Counted from the stretch's first letter, positions 41,276 through 49,613 are shown. The stretch is DNA of 64,000 bases from Cellulomonas sp. 73-145 (GCA_001898185.1 MKTI01000006.1:186001-250000), one strand, 5' to 3'. Notes: a model not told the origin generated them from the sequence alone. Program-made: numbers and translations.

Positions 41276-42143
41276 CGAGCACGCCCTTGTTCGCGAGCAG
41301 GATCGCCGACCCGATCAGCAGCAACGTCCCGGGCACGATGGTCAGCGTCACCACGAGCGACACCTTCGGACCCGCCTTCGCCGCGGCCTGGCGGACCCGT
41401 TGGGCGTGCTCCTTGCGGACGTCGGACGCGATGTCGTCCAGCGCGCTCGACAGCGGTACCCCCAGCTCCTCGGCCTGCAGCAGGGCCGTGACGAACGCGC
41501 CGACGCCCTCGGAGCGGGTCCGCTCACGCAGCGCGACGAACGCCCGACGACGGGACACTCCCACGCTCATCTCCTGCATCACCGTGCGCATCTCCTCGGC
41601 GAGCGGGCCCGAGTGGAACTCGCACACCCGTTCCACGGCCTGCCGGAACCCCAGACCCGCCGTCACGGTGACGCCCAGCACGTCGAGGAAGTCGGGCAGC
41701 TCCGAGTCGATCGCCGCCTGCCGGCGCCGGCCCGCGGAGAACAGCCACAGCCGCATCCACACCGCGAGCAGCACGGCGACCAGCAGGCCGAACAACGTCT
41801 GCCCGATGATCGTGAAGACGACCAGCACGACGACGCCGATCAGGACGAACGCCGCCTGCCGGCGCAGGTAGATCGTCAGCGTGAGGCCGTCCGGGCGGCC
41901 GGCCCGGCGGATGGTCTCCTCCAGACGACGCAGCCGCGCCGGTCCGTAGAGCCGCATGGTGACGCCGAGGAACCGGGCGCCCGTCAGGTCGAGGAAGGCA
42001 CCGAACCCCCGCGGCCGCTCCGCGGCCGGCGCGGTACGGATCGCCGCCTCGACGTCCTCGAGGCCGGTGGTCCGCAGCATGCGGATGCCGGCAGCCCCCA
42101 GGACGACGAGGGCGGCGGACGCGAGACCGATCAGCAGCACCAT
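41262..42143 (-). CDS. tadC: Type II secretion F domain protein (TadC-like)
   Basis: A 293-residue inner-membrane platform protein of the Tad apparatus: N-terminal segment LIGLASAALVVLGAAGIRML, two central segments (AAFVLIGVVVLVVFTIIGQTLFGLLVAVLLAVWMRL) and a C-terminal segment after the T2SF domain. The domain contains the repeated pattern FRQAVERVCEF...EEMRTVMQEMSVGVSRRRAFVALRER. It pairs with TadB to transmit ATPase motion to pilin assembly. One base separates it from the tadB gene. Confidence 0.88.
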   Translation of the reverse strand: MVLLIGLASAALVVLGAAGIRMLRTTGLEDVEAAIRTAPAAERPRGFGAFLDLTGARFLGVTMRLYGPARLRRLEETIRRAGRPDGLTLTIYLRRQAAFVLIGVVVLVVFTIIGQTLFGLLVAVLLAVWMRLWLFSAGRRRQAAIDSELPDFLDVLGVTVTAGLGFRQAVERVCEFHSGPLAEEMRTVMQEMSVGVSRRRAFVALRERTRSEGVGAFVTALLQAEELGVPLSSALDDIASDVRKEHAQRVRQAAAKAGPKVSLVVTLTIVPGTLLLIGSAILLANKGVLGAIF

Positions 42144-42144
42144 G

Positions 42145-43068
42145 TCAGAGGCTCACGTCCGTGATGCGGTTGATGGTGACGAAGCCGGCGACGAACAGCA
42201 CCGCCGCGGCGCCCAGCACCAGCTGGCCGATCAAGGTGCCGAACATCGTGTCGAGGGCACCGGGCGAGATCATGTTCATGAAGACCACCGCGACGCCTCC
42301 GATCACCACGACGGCGTAGCCGGAGAACGTCGCGCCGACCACCGCCGTCTTGATCTCACGCCGCAGCTGACGACGCTCGTCGAGCGTCGCCGCGATGTTC
42401 TGCAGGGCCGTGACCAGGGCGCCACCGGCCTTGCCCTGGATCACCAGGGTCTGCACCAGCACCACGAGCTCCCGAGAGGGCAGCCTCTCGGCCAGGTGCG
42501 CCAGCGCGCCCTGCAGGCTCTGACCCACCGCGAGCTCGGCCCCGACCTGGCCCAGCTCGGTGCTCGCCGGCTCCTCCATCTCCCGCGCCGCCAGCTCCAT
42601 CGAGCGCCGCACGCCCAGCCCGGCCTGCGCACCGTTCGCCAGCAGCCGCGCCAGCTCGGGCAGCTGGCCGATGAACCTCTCGATCCGCGCCTCGCGGCGC
42701 CGCTGCAGCCACCGGCGGGCGGACACCACCACGATCACGGCGGCCAGCAGCCCGGCGATCCGACCGGCCACCGCCCAGGTGAGCAGCGCCGCCAGCAGAG
42801 CGGCCCCGACGACCACCAGGACGAACACCGTCGGGGTCCAGCGCACCAGTCCGGACCCCGCGAGCAGCGCGCCGATCCGGCCACCCCACCGGGTGCCGCG
42901 GAACCGGGAGTCGACCCGGTCGAGCAGGTTGGTCCGCCACGACGCCCGCGCGTCGACAGCGGCGAGCAGCTGACGCCGGTGCACCACGTTCTGCTGCAGC
43001 ACCGCGACGGTGGTGACCAGCAGCACGAGCGTGACCAGCAGCGTCGTGAGGATCAGCGCCGGGCTCAT
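42145..43068 (-). CDS. tadB: Type II secretion F domain protein (TadB-like)
   Basis: A 307-residue platform protein: N-terminal segment ALILTTLLVTLVLLVTTVAVL, a central pair of hydrophobic segments, then the T2SF domain with LANGAQAGLGVRRSMELAAREMEEP and LAHLAERLPSRELVVLVQTLVIQGKAGGALVTALQNIAATLDERRQLRREIK, ending in two C-terminal segments. Its ATG overlaps the CpaF stop. Order CpaF-TadB-TadC is the standard Tad core. Confidence 0.9.
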   Translation of the reverse strand: MSPALILTTLLVTLVLLVTTVAVLQQNVVHRRQLLAAVDARASWRTNLLDRVDSRFRGTRWGGRIGALLAGSGLVRWTPTVFVLVVVGAALLAALLTWAVAGRIAGLLAAVIVVVSARRWLQRRREARIERFIGQLPELARLLANGAQAGLGVRRSMELAAREMEEPASTELGQVGAELAVGQSLQGALAHLAERLPSRELVVLVQTLVIQGKAGGALVTALQNIAATLDERRQLRREIKTAVVGATFSGYAVVVIGGVAVVFMNMISPGALDTMFGTLIGQLVLGAAAVLFVAGFVTINRITDVSL

Positions 43069-44360
43069 GCGCTCACCCCCACGCCGGCGACCGCCTGCTC
43101 ACCGGCGCGCGCGAGCCGCGCCCGCAGCACCTCCGGCAGCGGGTGGCGCACCCACGTCCCGGTGACGTGCCGGTCCGGGCCGAGCGGGTCCTGGTGGAAC
43201 ACGGACAGCGGGACCAGGTCGTACTCCGCACGCCGCGTGGAGACGAGCGCCGCGATCTCCGCCACCCGGCGTGAGCCGTCGGCCGCCCGCTCCAGGTGGA
43301 CCACCAGGTCGATCGCGGAGTTCACCTGGTCCCGGATGGTCGCCACCGGCAGGTCGAGCTCGCTCATGCTCGCCAGCGTCTCGAGCCGGCCGAGGGCGTC
43401 GAACGCCGAGTTCGCGTGCACCGTGGCGAGGGATCCCTCGTGCCCGGTGTTCATCGCCTGGAGCATGTCGAGCGTCTCGCCGCCGCGCACCTCGCCGACG
43501 ACGATGCGGTCCGGGCGCATGCGCAACGAGTTCCGCACCAGGTCCCGGATGGTCACCTGCCCGGTGCCCTCGACGTTCGCCGGCCGCGACTCCAGCCGGA
43601 CCACGTGCTCCTGCTGCAACGACAGCTCGGCGGCGTCCTCGATCGTGACGATCCGCTCGTGGGAGGGGATCAGGCCGGACAGCGCGTTCAGGAAGGTCGT
43701 CTTGCCCGTGCCGGTACCGCCGGAGATCATCACGTTCAGCCGCGCCCGGACGCATGCGCCCAGCAGGTTGGCGGCGTGCACGTCGAGGCTCCCCTTCTCC
43801 ACCAGCTGACCCAGCCGGTAGAGCTGCGGGAAGCGCCGGATGGTGAGCGAGGGCCCGTCGAGCGCCAGCGGCGGGATGATCACGTTGACGCGCTCACCGG
43901 TGGGAAGCCGGGCGTCCACCATCGGTGAGGACTCGTCCACCCGGCGGTTCACGGCCGACACGATCCGGTCGATGGTCTGGTACAGCTGCTCCTCGGACGC
44001 GAACGTCGTCGGCACCCGCATCACCTGGCCCCGGCGCTCCACGAAGATGTCGCGCGGCCCGTTGACCATGATCTCCGTGATGCTCTCGTCCGCGAGGAGG
44101 GGCTCCAGCACGCCCAGCCCGAGGGCGTCGTCGACCACGCGCTGGATGAGGACCGAGCGGTCCCGCGAGGCGAGCACCGGGCCGTCGGCCGACAGCAGCC
44201 GGGACAGGATGCGCTCGAGCCGTGCACGGCGTTGCGTCGGGTTGAGGCGGGCGAGCTCGTCGAGGTCGACCTCCTCGAGCAGCCGGTCGCGGTAGTGGCT
44301 GATCAGGTCGGGCTCGTCGGAGCCGGAGGCGGACTGCTGCAGACGGTCGCGGAGAGCCAC
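43065..44360 (-). CDS. cpaF: CpaF/TadA secretion ATPase
   Basis: A 431-residue hexameric traffic ATPase that powers pilus assembly. It has an N-terminal helical domain, Walker A GGTGTGKT (214-221), the Asp box around VTIEDAAEL, Walker B RMRPDRIVVGEVRGGETLDMLQAMNTGHEGSLATVHANS and the usual C-terminal domain. GTG 44360 lies 3 bp after the TadE stop. The family is shared with T4SS VirB11 but the neighbours make this a Tad ATPase. Confidence 0.94.
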   Translation of the reverse strand: MALRDRLQQSASGSDEPDLISHYRDRLLEEVDLDELARLNPTQRRARLERILSRLLSADGPVLASRDRSVLIQRVVDDALGLGVLEPLLADESITEIMVNGPRDIFVERRGQVMRVPTTFASEEQLYQTIDRIVSAVNRRVDESSPMVDARLPTGERVNVIIPPLALDGPSLTIRRFPQLYRLGQLVEKGSLDVHAANLLGACVRARLNVMISGGTGTGKTTFLNALSGLIPSHERIVTIEDAAELSLQQEHVVRLESRPANVEGTGQVTIRDLVRNSLRMRPDRIVVGEVRGGETLDMLQAMNTGHEGSLATVHANSAFDALGRLETLASMSELDLPVATIRDQVNSAIDLVVHLERAADGSRRVAEIAALVSTRRAEYDLVPLSVFHQDPLGPDRHVTGTWVRHPLPEVLRARLARAGEQAVAGVGVSA

Positions 44361-44363
44361 GTG

Positions 44364-44729
44364 TCACCCCCTCGGCAGGACCGCGTCGCGGCTGATGACG
44401 AAGGAGCTGGACGTGATGCCCGGCAGGACGATCGGCACGCGCAGCTGGACGCTGACGCGCTCGCCGCCGGGCACGGAGCTCGACGCGATGCTCTCGACCG
44501 TCGCCCACCCCGGTATCTGCCGGCGGGCGGCCGCGTCGGGGTCGGCGCCGAGGGTCTGTGCCCGGGCACCGTCCCGTGCGGCCTGCTGCGCGACCGCCCC
44601 GACCTGGGCGACGAACAACCCCTGGACGCAGAGCAGCGTGACCACGAGCAGGATCGTGACCACCCCGACCAGCTCGATCGACGCCTGTCCCGCGTCGCGG
44701 CCGGGGACCGCCGTCCGAGGCGTCCTCAT
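44364..44729 (-). CDS. TadE-like pilus assembly protein
   Basis: A 121-residue pseudopilin: short basic start, GQASIELVGVVTILLVVTLLCVQGLFVAQVGAVAQQAARDGAR, the TadE signature with Glu at +5 and a single membrane helix, then a beta-rich extracellular domain. It is coupled by ATGA to the CpaE-TadE fusion gene upstream, giving two TadE domains in tandem in this locus. A minor pilin or assembly role is expected. Confidence 0.86.
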   Translation of the reverse strand: MRTPRTAVPGRDAGQASIELVGVVTILLVVTLLCVQGLFVAQVGAVAQQAARDGARAQTLGADPDAAARRQIPGWATVESIASSSVPGGERVSVQLRVPIVLPGITSSSFVISRDAVLPRG

Positions 44730-46282
44730 GACGGCTCCGGCAGGACGGCCGCCGTCGCCGTGGAGGTGAGCCGGACACCGGGGAACACCGTGGGCGCCAC
44801 CACGTCGACCCGGACCTGGTCCGGACCCACCGCGACCGAGGATCCGGCCAGCCACGGTCCGGCGAGCTCGCCGCGCGCGTCGTCCGCCGCGGCGCTCTCG
44901 GTGGTCGGGCCCCACCCCATCACGCCCACCGTCCGGGCACCCTCCTGGGCCGCGTTGCGGCTGAGCACGAAGCCGGCCCCCCAGGCGACCCCCTGCGCGC
45001 AGACGAGGAACACGAGCAGGGCGATCGGGAACGCGACGACCAGCTCGATCGACGACTGCCCCGCGTCCAACGGCTGCCGGGAGCGCCGGCGTCCGCGCGC
45101 GCGCCGCAGCTCCGGGGCCGATGTCTCGGCAGGCTGCCGGTCCGCGTCGAGCCCGTCCAGGACCCCCGTGCCGAACCGCGCGAGCGCGGCGTGCACGGGT
45201 GTGCCGGTGGCCGCCAGCGTGGCGGTGTTCATCGCGCTCACGAAGGTGGAGCCGCCCTCGGGCACGGCCGCGGCGATCCGCGTCTCGACGATCCGTGCCG
45301 CGAGCTGCTCGGTGACCTCGCTCTGCCGGGAGCACCGGTTCAGCACCACCTGGACGGAGCCGGGCTGCCGCACCGTCAGCCGTTCCCACATGGCCAGCAC
45401 GCGGCGGGCCGCGCGCAGCGCGGGCAGGTCGGGCGTGACGACGAGGACCGCCACGTCGGCGTCCTCGAGCACCGTGGCCGTCGCCTCGGTGAGGTGCGTC
45501 CCCACATCGATCACCGATACGTCGAACTGGAACCGCAGGGCGTTCACGACGGCGCGCGCCGCGCGGGCCGTCATGTCCTCGCCGCGCTCGCCGTCGTTCG
45601 GCGCCGAGAGCAGCCGCAGGCCGCCCGGCACGTCGTAGGACGTCTCGCGCAGCACCCGGCCGGACATCTCGCCCGCGATGTCGACCAGGTCGACCAGCGA
45701 CCGACGCGTGTGCACGCCGAGGTACGCGGACAGGTCCCCGGACTGCAGGTCGAAGTCCACCGCCGCGACCGTCCGGCTGCCGAGCAGCCCCTGCGCGAGG
45801 AGCAGGCTGACGACCGAGGCGCCGACGCCGCCCTTGGCACCGGCGACGGCGATCACCTTGCCGCCGCGTCCGCCCATGAGGTCCGACGAGACGGCGGCCC
45901 GTGCGGCGGCGACCCACTGCGCGACCGTCTCCAGCCTCGCCACCACCTCGGCGAGGCTGGACGAGGTGGTGACGACGGCTCGCGCCCCGGACTCCATCGC
46001 CTCGGCGAACTGCTCGGGACCGGAGTGCTCGACGAGCATCACGATGCCCAGCAGCGGGTTGCTCGCCCCGAGCCCGCGCGCCACGGCGAGGCCGCGACCG
46101 CCGTCCAGCGCGCGGTCGACCACCACCACCTCGGCCTCGGGGTTGCGGTCGATCGCGTCCTGGATGCCGGACGCGGCACGGACCAGGTGCACCAGGTCGA
46201 TGCCGTCGGCCTCCGCCACGATCTGGGTCATGCGGTCGAGGGTCTCCTCGGCCGCCGACGCCAGGATCACCTTGATGGCCAC
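44726..46282 (-). CDS. CpaE/TadZ-like ATPase fused to a C-terminal TadE domain
   Basis: A 518-residue fusion. Residues 1-125 resemble the atypical receiver domain of CpaE. Residues 140-380 form a MinD/ParA-type ATPase with deviant Walker A (AGAKGGVGAS, 147-156) lacking the usual second Lys, as in CpaE/TadZ; AAVDFDLQSGDLSAYLG and VSVIDVGTHL follow. After an Arg-rich hinge (390-404), residues 407-518 are a complete TadE domain, DAGQSSIELVVAFPIALLVFLVCAQG plus an extracellular part. CpaE-type proteins place the pilus machine in the cell; here the positioning ATPase would be tethered covalently to a membrane pseudopilin. GTG 46282. The fusion frame is continuous with no sign of a stop or slip. 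Confidence 0.88.
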   Translation of the reverse strand: MAIKVILASAAEETLDRMTQIVAEADGIDLVHLVRAASGIQDAIDRNPEAEVVVVDRALDGGRGLAVARGLGASNPLLGIVMLVEHSGPEQFAEAMESGARAVVTTSSSLAEVVARLETVAQWVAAARAAVSSDLMGGRGGKVIAVAGAKGGVGASVVSLLLAQGLLGSRTVAAVDFDLQSGDLSAYLGVHTRRSLVDLVDIAGEMSGRVLRETSYDVPGGLRLLSAPNDGERGEDMTARAARAVVNALRFQFDVSVIDVGTHLTEATATVLEDADVAVLVVTPDLPALRAARRVLAMWERLTVRQPGSVQVVLNRCSRQSEVTEQLAARIVETRIAAAVPEGGSTFVSAMNTATLAATGTPVHAALARFGTGVLDGLDADRQPAETSAPELRRARGRRRSRQPLDAGQSSIELVVAFPIALLVFLVCAQGVAWGAGFVLSRNAAQEGARTVGVMGWGPTTESAAADDARGELAGPWLAGSSVAVGPDQVRVDVVAPTVFPGVRLTSTATAAVLPEPS

Positions 46283-46285
46283 GGG

Positions 46286-46984
46286 TCACCGCCCTTCGTA
46301 CGTGCGGTGCGAGTCCGGCACGGACTGGTCGTCGCCGTCACCGCGGAGGGCGAGGCGCAGCTTGACGGAGAACGACTCGACGTAGGCCAGGCGCAGGGCG
46401 TCGTCGGAGGTCAGCGCGAAGGTCACCGGCACACCCTTCGTGGTCGCGAAGCTGCCGCCCGCGTCCGACTTCGACACGTCGCTCGGGACGCCCACCTCCA
46501 GGACCAGCGCGTTGGAGACCCAGATCTCCGACTTCTGCGGTGTCCCGTCCTTGCCGGCGGCGGTGGTCGCGATGATGTCGACGTGGTTGCCCGGCTTCAC
46601 CTTGCCGGCGACGCCGGTCTCGGCGTCCACCACGATGGCGACCTCGCGGTAGCCGGGCTGCACACCGGGGCGGGGGACGAGCATGCCCTTCTGCAGCACC
46701 GACCCGGCGGGCACGTTGGCGGCAGCCACGAGCCCCTGCACCTCCGACTGGCTGCGGATCGCCGTCTTGGGGAGCCAGCGCTCGGGCATCTGCACCGCGT
46801 GGAGCATGGTGCCGTCCACCGGCTCGTAGGCGGTGACGTCGCGGGACAGCTCCCACGCCGTGGTCATCGGCCCGACCTCGGAGCCGACCCTGCCGACGAA
46901 CGCGACGACGGCGAAGAACACCACGATGGCGCCCACGGACGTGAGGACGAGCAGCAGCGCACCTCGCCGCTGACGGGGGTTCAT
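46286..46984 (-). CDS. cpaB: CpaB/RcpC-like Flp pilus assembly protein (SAF domain)
   Basis: A 232-residue protein with one N-terminal membrane segment (ALLLVLTSVGAIVVFFAVVAFVG), then a SAF domain (LSRDVTAYEPVDGTMLHAVQMPERWLP...AAANVPAGSVLQKGMLV) and an RcpC/CpaB domain (VAIVVDAETGVAGKVKPGNHVDIIATT). In proteobacteria it is periplasmic and stabilises the secretin; in a monoderm it probably works at the wall. ATG 46984 overlaps the stop of the gene upstream. Confidence 0.87.
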   Translation of the reverse strand: MNPRQRRGALLLVLTSVGAIVVFFAVVAFVGRVGSEVGPMTTAWELSRDVTAYEPVDGTMLHAVQMPERWLPKTAIRSQSEVQGLVAAANVPAGSVLQKGMLVPRPGVQPGYREVAIVVDAETGVAGKVKPGNHVDIIATTAAGKDGTPQKSEIWVSNALVLEVGVPSDVSKSDAGGSFATTKGVPVTFALTSDDALRLAYVESFSVKLRLALRGDGDDQSVPDSHRTYEGR

Positions 46985-47754
46985 GCGGGACCTCCGTAGG
47001 TGGTGTCACCGGTCGGTTCGACGACCGGGAGCTGGCAGAACGCACACAGGTCCGCGCCGCCAGGACGATCGCACGACGGGCAGGTACGCGCACCCGGGGC
47101 GCTCGTCGCCATGACGGTCCGCGCGACGAGGGTGTCGAGCCCGGTCAGGAGCACGCTGGCCTCGAACCAGCGGGCCGCACCCCAGAACGCGGCACCCGCC
47201 TCGGGCTCCAGCTCGGTTGCCGGACCCGGCCGGGTCTGCGACGGACCCACGGGCTTCGCCGAGGCGCAGACGACGACGGCGACGCCCTCGGGTGCCTGAG
47301 CCTCGTCGCCCAGGCGGACGGTCTGGTTCTGCCAGTCGACGGCGAACCGGCTCGGCGGCCACAGGCTGGCCACGTGGTGCAGCAGGCTCGGGCTCGGCTT
47401 CTGCAGCGACGCCACGCTGGACAGCACCGCGCTGGTGCTGGTCGCCGCCGACACGGCGGTCAGCAGCTCGCCCGCCAGGCCGAGCGACTGCTCGGGGAGC
47501 AGCTGGGCGGCGGACAGGGCGAGGTAGAACGCCGTCGGCGGCGCCTCGTGGTGCACCAGCCCGACCCGCTCGCCCCCGAGCGCGAGACGGACGGACTGCG
47601 CGACCTTGCGCGCCTGAGGGTCGTTGGTCACCAGCAGCGCGTCCGTGCCGGCAGGCAGCCGGGACACGACGTCGATGACCGCCTCGGGGTCCGCATCGGC
47701 CCTCTGGCACCCCTCGGGCACCTGCGCCCGGGGCGCAACGGCAACAACTGGCAA
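46981..47754 (-). CDS. Zinc-ribbon protein, probable first gene of the Tad operon, function unknown
   Basis: A 257-residue cytoplasmic protein I do not recognise. The N-terminal half has VIDVVSRLPAGTDALLVTNDPQARKVAQSVRLALG, a Rossmann-like strand-helix pattern. The C-terminus carries a four-cysteine ribbon CPSCDRPGGADLCAFC. The best start is TTG 47754, which has AGGGGGAG eight bases upstream; no ATG or GTG in frame has a comparable site before the divergent gene. Its stop overlaps the cpaB start (ATGA), so it is in the Tad operon and probably its first gene. A regulatory or nucleotide-binding role is possible but unproven. Confidence 0.68.
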   Translation of the reverse strand: MPVVAVAPRAQVPEGCQRADADPEAVIDVVSRLPAGTDALLVTNDPQARKVAQSVRLALGGERVGLVHHEAPPTAFYLALSAAQLLPEQSLGLAGELLTAVSAATSTSAVLSSVASLQKPSPSLLHHVASLWPPSRFAVDWQNQTVRLGDEAQAPEGVAVVVCASAKPVGPSQTRPGPATELEPEAGAAFWGAARWFEASVLLTGLDTLVARTVMATSAPGARTCPSCDRPGGADLCAFCQLPVVEPTGDTTYGGPA

Positions 47755-47859
47755 AGCGAGCTCCCCCTGAAGTCGCTGACCCGTCCATGAGTCGTCGCGG
47801 ACTCTAGCAACGGGTTTGTCCGAATGCTCGCGATACCTCCCGGATGCCAGAGTGGTCGC

Positions 47860-48219
47860 ATGCGCGCTGCACGGCTCCTCGTGGACGGCCACGACACGGC
47901 CCCGGTGCTCGTCGCGGACACCCCCGTGTCCAGGCTGCGCGGGATGCTCGGACGCGCACCGCTGCCACCGGCATTGCTGCTCCGACCTGCGAACTCGGTC
48001 CACGGAGTCGGCATGCGCGAGTCGCTGGAGGTCGCCGTCCTGGACGCCTCCGGCGGCGTGGTGTCGACGACGGTGCTGCGACCCGGCCGGATGACGCGCC
48101 CCGTTCGCGGGGGCTCCCAGGTGCTCGAGGCGCCGCTGGGAAGCTTCACTCGATGGGGGCTGCGGGTCGGCTCACATATAGAGACGGTCAACGCTCCACC
48201 CGGGGGCGGCCGCCCGTGA
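47860..48219 (+). CDS. DUF192 family protein
   Basis: A 119-residue protein of the DUF192 fold: TPVSRLRGMLGRAPLPPALLLRPANSVHGVGMRESLEVAVLDASGGVV, where the SRxxGLM-like and SVHT-like signatures are recognisable. DUF192 proteins are small beta-barrels of unknown role, often secreted; this one has no signal. ATG 47860 has no ribosome-binding site and may be leaderless. It is divergent from the Tad operon, where DUF192 genes are frequently found. Its stop overlaps the hydrolase remnant (GTGA). Confidence 0.8.
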   Translation: MRAARLLVDGHDTAPVLVADTPVSRLRGMLGRAPLPPALLLRPANSVHGVGMRESLEVAVLDASGGVVSTTVLRPGRMTRPVRGGSQVLEAPLGSFTRWGLRVGSHIETVNAPPGGGRP

Positions 48220-48727
48220 GCACCTACGTCCTCGTGCCGGGCGCCGGCGGCAGCAGCTGGTACTGGAGCTACGTCGCGCGGATCCTGATCGACGCGGGGC
48301 ACGAGGCGGTCGCCGTCGACCTCCCGGGTCCGGACGAGGCGGCCGGACTGCCGGAGTACGTCGACCTCGTCTGCGCGGCGATCGGGGGGCGGCGGGACGT
48401 CGTGCTGGTCACCCAGTCGCTGGGCGGTTTCACCGCGCCGCTGGTCGCGCAGCGCGTGCCGGTGCGTGCGGTCGTCCTGGTGAACGCGATGATCCCGGCG
48501 CCCGGCGAGACGGCCGGCGACTGGTGGGACGCCACAGGCTGGGGAGAGGCGCGGACCGCAGCCGCCGTCCGCGGCGGCTATCCCGTCGAGTTCGACCTGG
48601 CGACCTACTTCCTGCACGACGTCGACCGCGGGTCGCCGCGGCTGGCGAGCCGGACCTGCTGCCCGGAGGGCACCTGATCGCGCTCTCGCAGCCGCGCGCC
48701 GTCGCCGAGTACCTGCTGGGCGTGTGA
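48216..48727 (+). pseudogene. Decayed alpha/beta hydrolase (internal deletion with frameshift)
   Basis: GTG 48216 opens a normal alpha/beta-hydrolase N-terminus (STYVLVPGAGGSSWYW) with the nucleophile elbow TQSLGGFT and cap start GDWWDATGW...ATYFLHDV. The frame then ends at 48677 in an unrelated tail. The family C-terminus, PDLLPGGHLIALSQPRAVAEYLLGV, with its catalytic His, resumes in another frame and stops at 48727. The barrel part between, including the acid residue (about 60-70 residues in homologues), is missing. This looks like an out-of-frame internal deletion near 48620-48655. Confidence 0.72.
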
Positions 48728-48794
48728 GCTCGTAGACCAGGTGCACCCCTCTGGCCACTTCCGGCGGCAGGTGCCGCCGGTGCAGGGTGCTCCT

Positions 48795-49502
48795 GTGACC
48801 GTGCTGATCCTGCTGCGCAACGGACAGAGCCACGCGGACGCGCGGCAGGCCTATGCGGGACTGCTGGATCCCGAGCTGACCCCGACGGGGGTCGCCGAGG
48901 CGCAGACAGTGGCCGACCTGCTCGCGAGCAGGGGAGTGCACCTGGACGTCGTCATGACGTCCCCGCAGGCGCGAGCCGTGCAGACGGCGGACGCGGTGCT
49001 GGCGCGGCTCGACCAGGCCGAGCTCCCGCGAGTGACCTCCTGGCGCCTGGCGGCCCGTGACCTCGGCTGCCTGACGGGGGTGGCGAAGCCGCGCGCGATC
49101 GATCTGTTCGGCGCCGAGTCGATGAGCGAGTGGCGGTTCTCCCCCGGCGGCAAGCCACCGGCCGCCAGCCCTGAGCGGATCCGAGCACTGCCGTGGCGGC
49201 CGGCGGCCGACTTCCTGCAGAGCCTGCCCTTCGGCGAAGGGGAGTCGCTGCGTGAGGTGGAGGACCGGCTGCGACCGTTCTGGGAGGGCGCGTTGCGCAC
49301 GGAGCTCGCCGCGGGACGGACCGTGCTGGTCGTCGCGCACACCGACTCGCTCCGAGCGCTGCGCCGCGTGATCGAGAGCTGCGGCCCCGACGAGGTCGAC
49401 ACCCTGCGCGTCGTGCCGGGACAGCCGCTGGCCTACCGCACGGACACGTCGGGAAGCGTCGTCCCACCGGCGCTCTACCTGGAGAACCACGCCTCCCTGT
49501 GA
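48795..49502 (+). CDS. Phosphoglycerate-mutase-like histidine phosphatase family protein with altered active site
   Basis: A 235-residue relative of cofactor-dependent phosphoglycerate mutase. Alignable landmarks are LLRNGQSHAD, LLDPELTPTG, TSPQARAVQTA, LAARDLGCLTG, SEWRFSPGGKPP and VVAHTDSLRAL. The nucleophilic His of RHG is Asn9 (codon AAC at 48819-48821) and the catalytic Glu of the ER..G motif is Ala87; the second His (H182) is kept. It therefore looks like a pseudoenzyme of the GpmA branch. GTG 48795 follows an AGGG site. It stands alone before a hairpin terminator. The reading frame is intact and codon use is normal, so it is probably maintained. Confidence 0.82.
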   Translation: MTVLILLRNGQSHADARQAYAGLLDPELTPTGVAEAQTVADLLASRGVHLDVVMTSPQARAVQTADAVLARLDQAELPRVTSWRLAARDLGCLTGVAKPRAIDLFGAESMSEWRFSPGGKPPAASPERIRALPWRPAADFLQSLPFGEGESLREVEDRLRPFWEGALRTELAAGRTVLVVAHTDSLRALRRVIESCGPDEVDTLRVVPGQPLAYRTDTSGSVVPPALYLENHASL

Positions 49503-49574
49503 GCCGAGCTGCGGCTGCACCTGGGGGGCCGGCATCACGTGGCGGGGGCATCGTGAGCGCTCTGCCCAGACGAC

Positions 49575-49608
49575 GAAGAGCCGGAGACCATCGGGTCTCC
49601 GGCTCTTC
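49575..49608. terminator. Bidirectional hairpin terminator
   Basis: A 15-bp perfect stem (GAAGAGCCGGAGACC / GGTCTCCGGCTCTTC) with an ATCG loop lies between the mutase-like gene (plus) and the 3' end of the tRNA (minus). It can serve both. Confidence 0.85.
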
Positions 49609-49613
49609 CTCTG

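Noticed and set aside
44730..46289. Minus-strand frame overlapping the CpaE gene that continues into tadE
   Set aside because: Only its last 121 codons (the TadE protein from 44729) are real; the rest is an off-frame shadow of the CpaE-TadE fusion.
34340..47754. Prophage or integrative element around the Tad locus
   Set aside because: No integrase, attachment repeats or change in base composition; gene coupling and composition match the chromosome.
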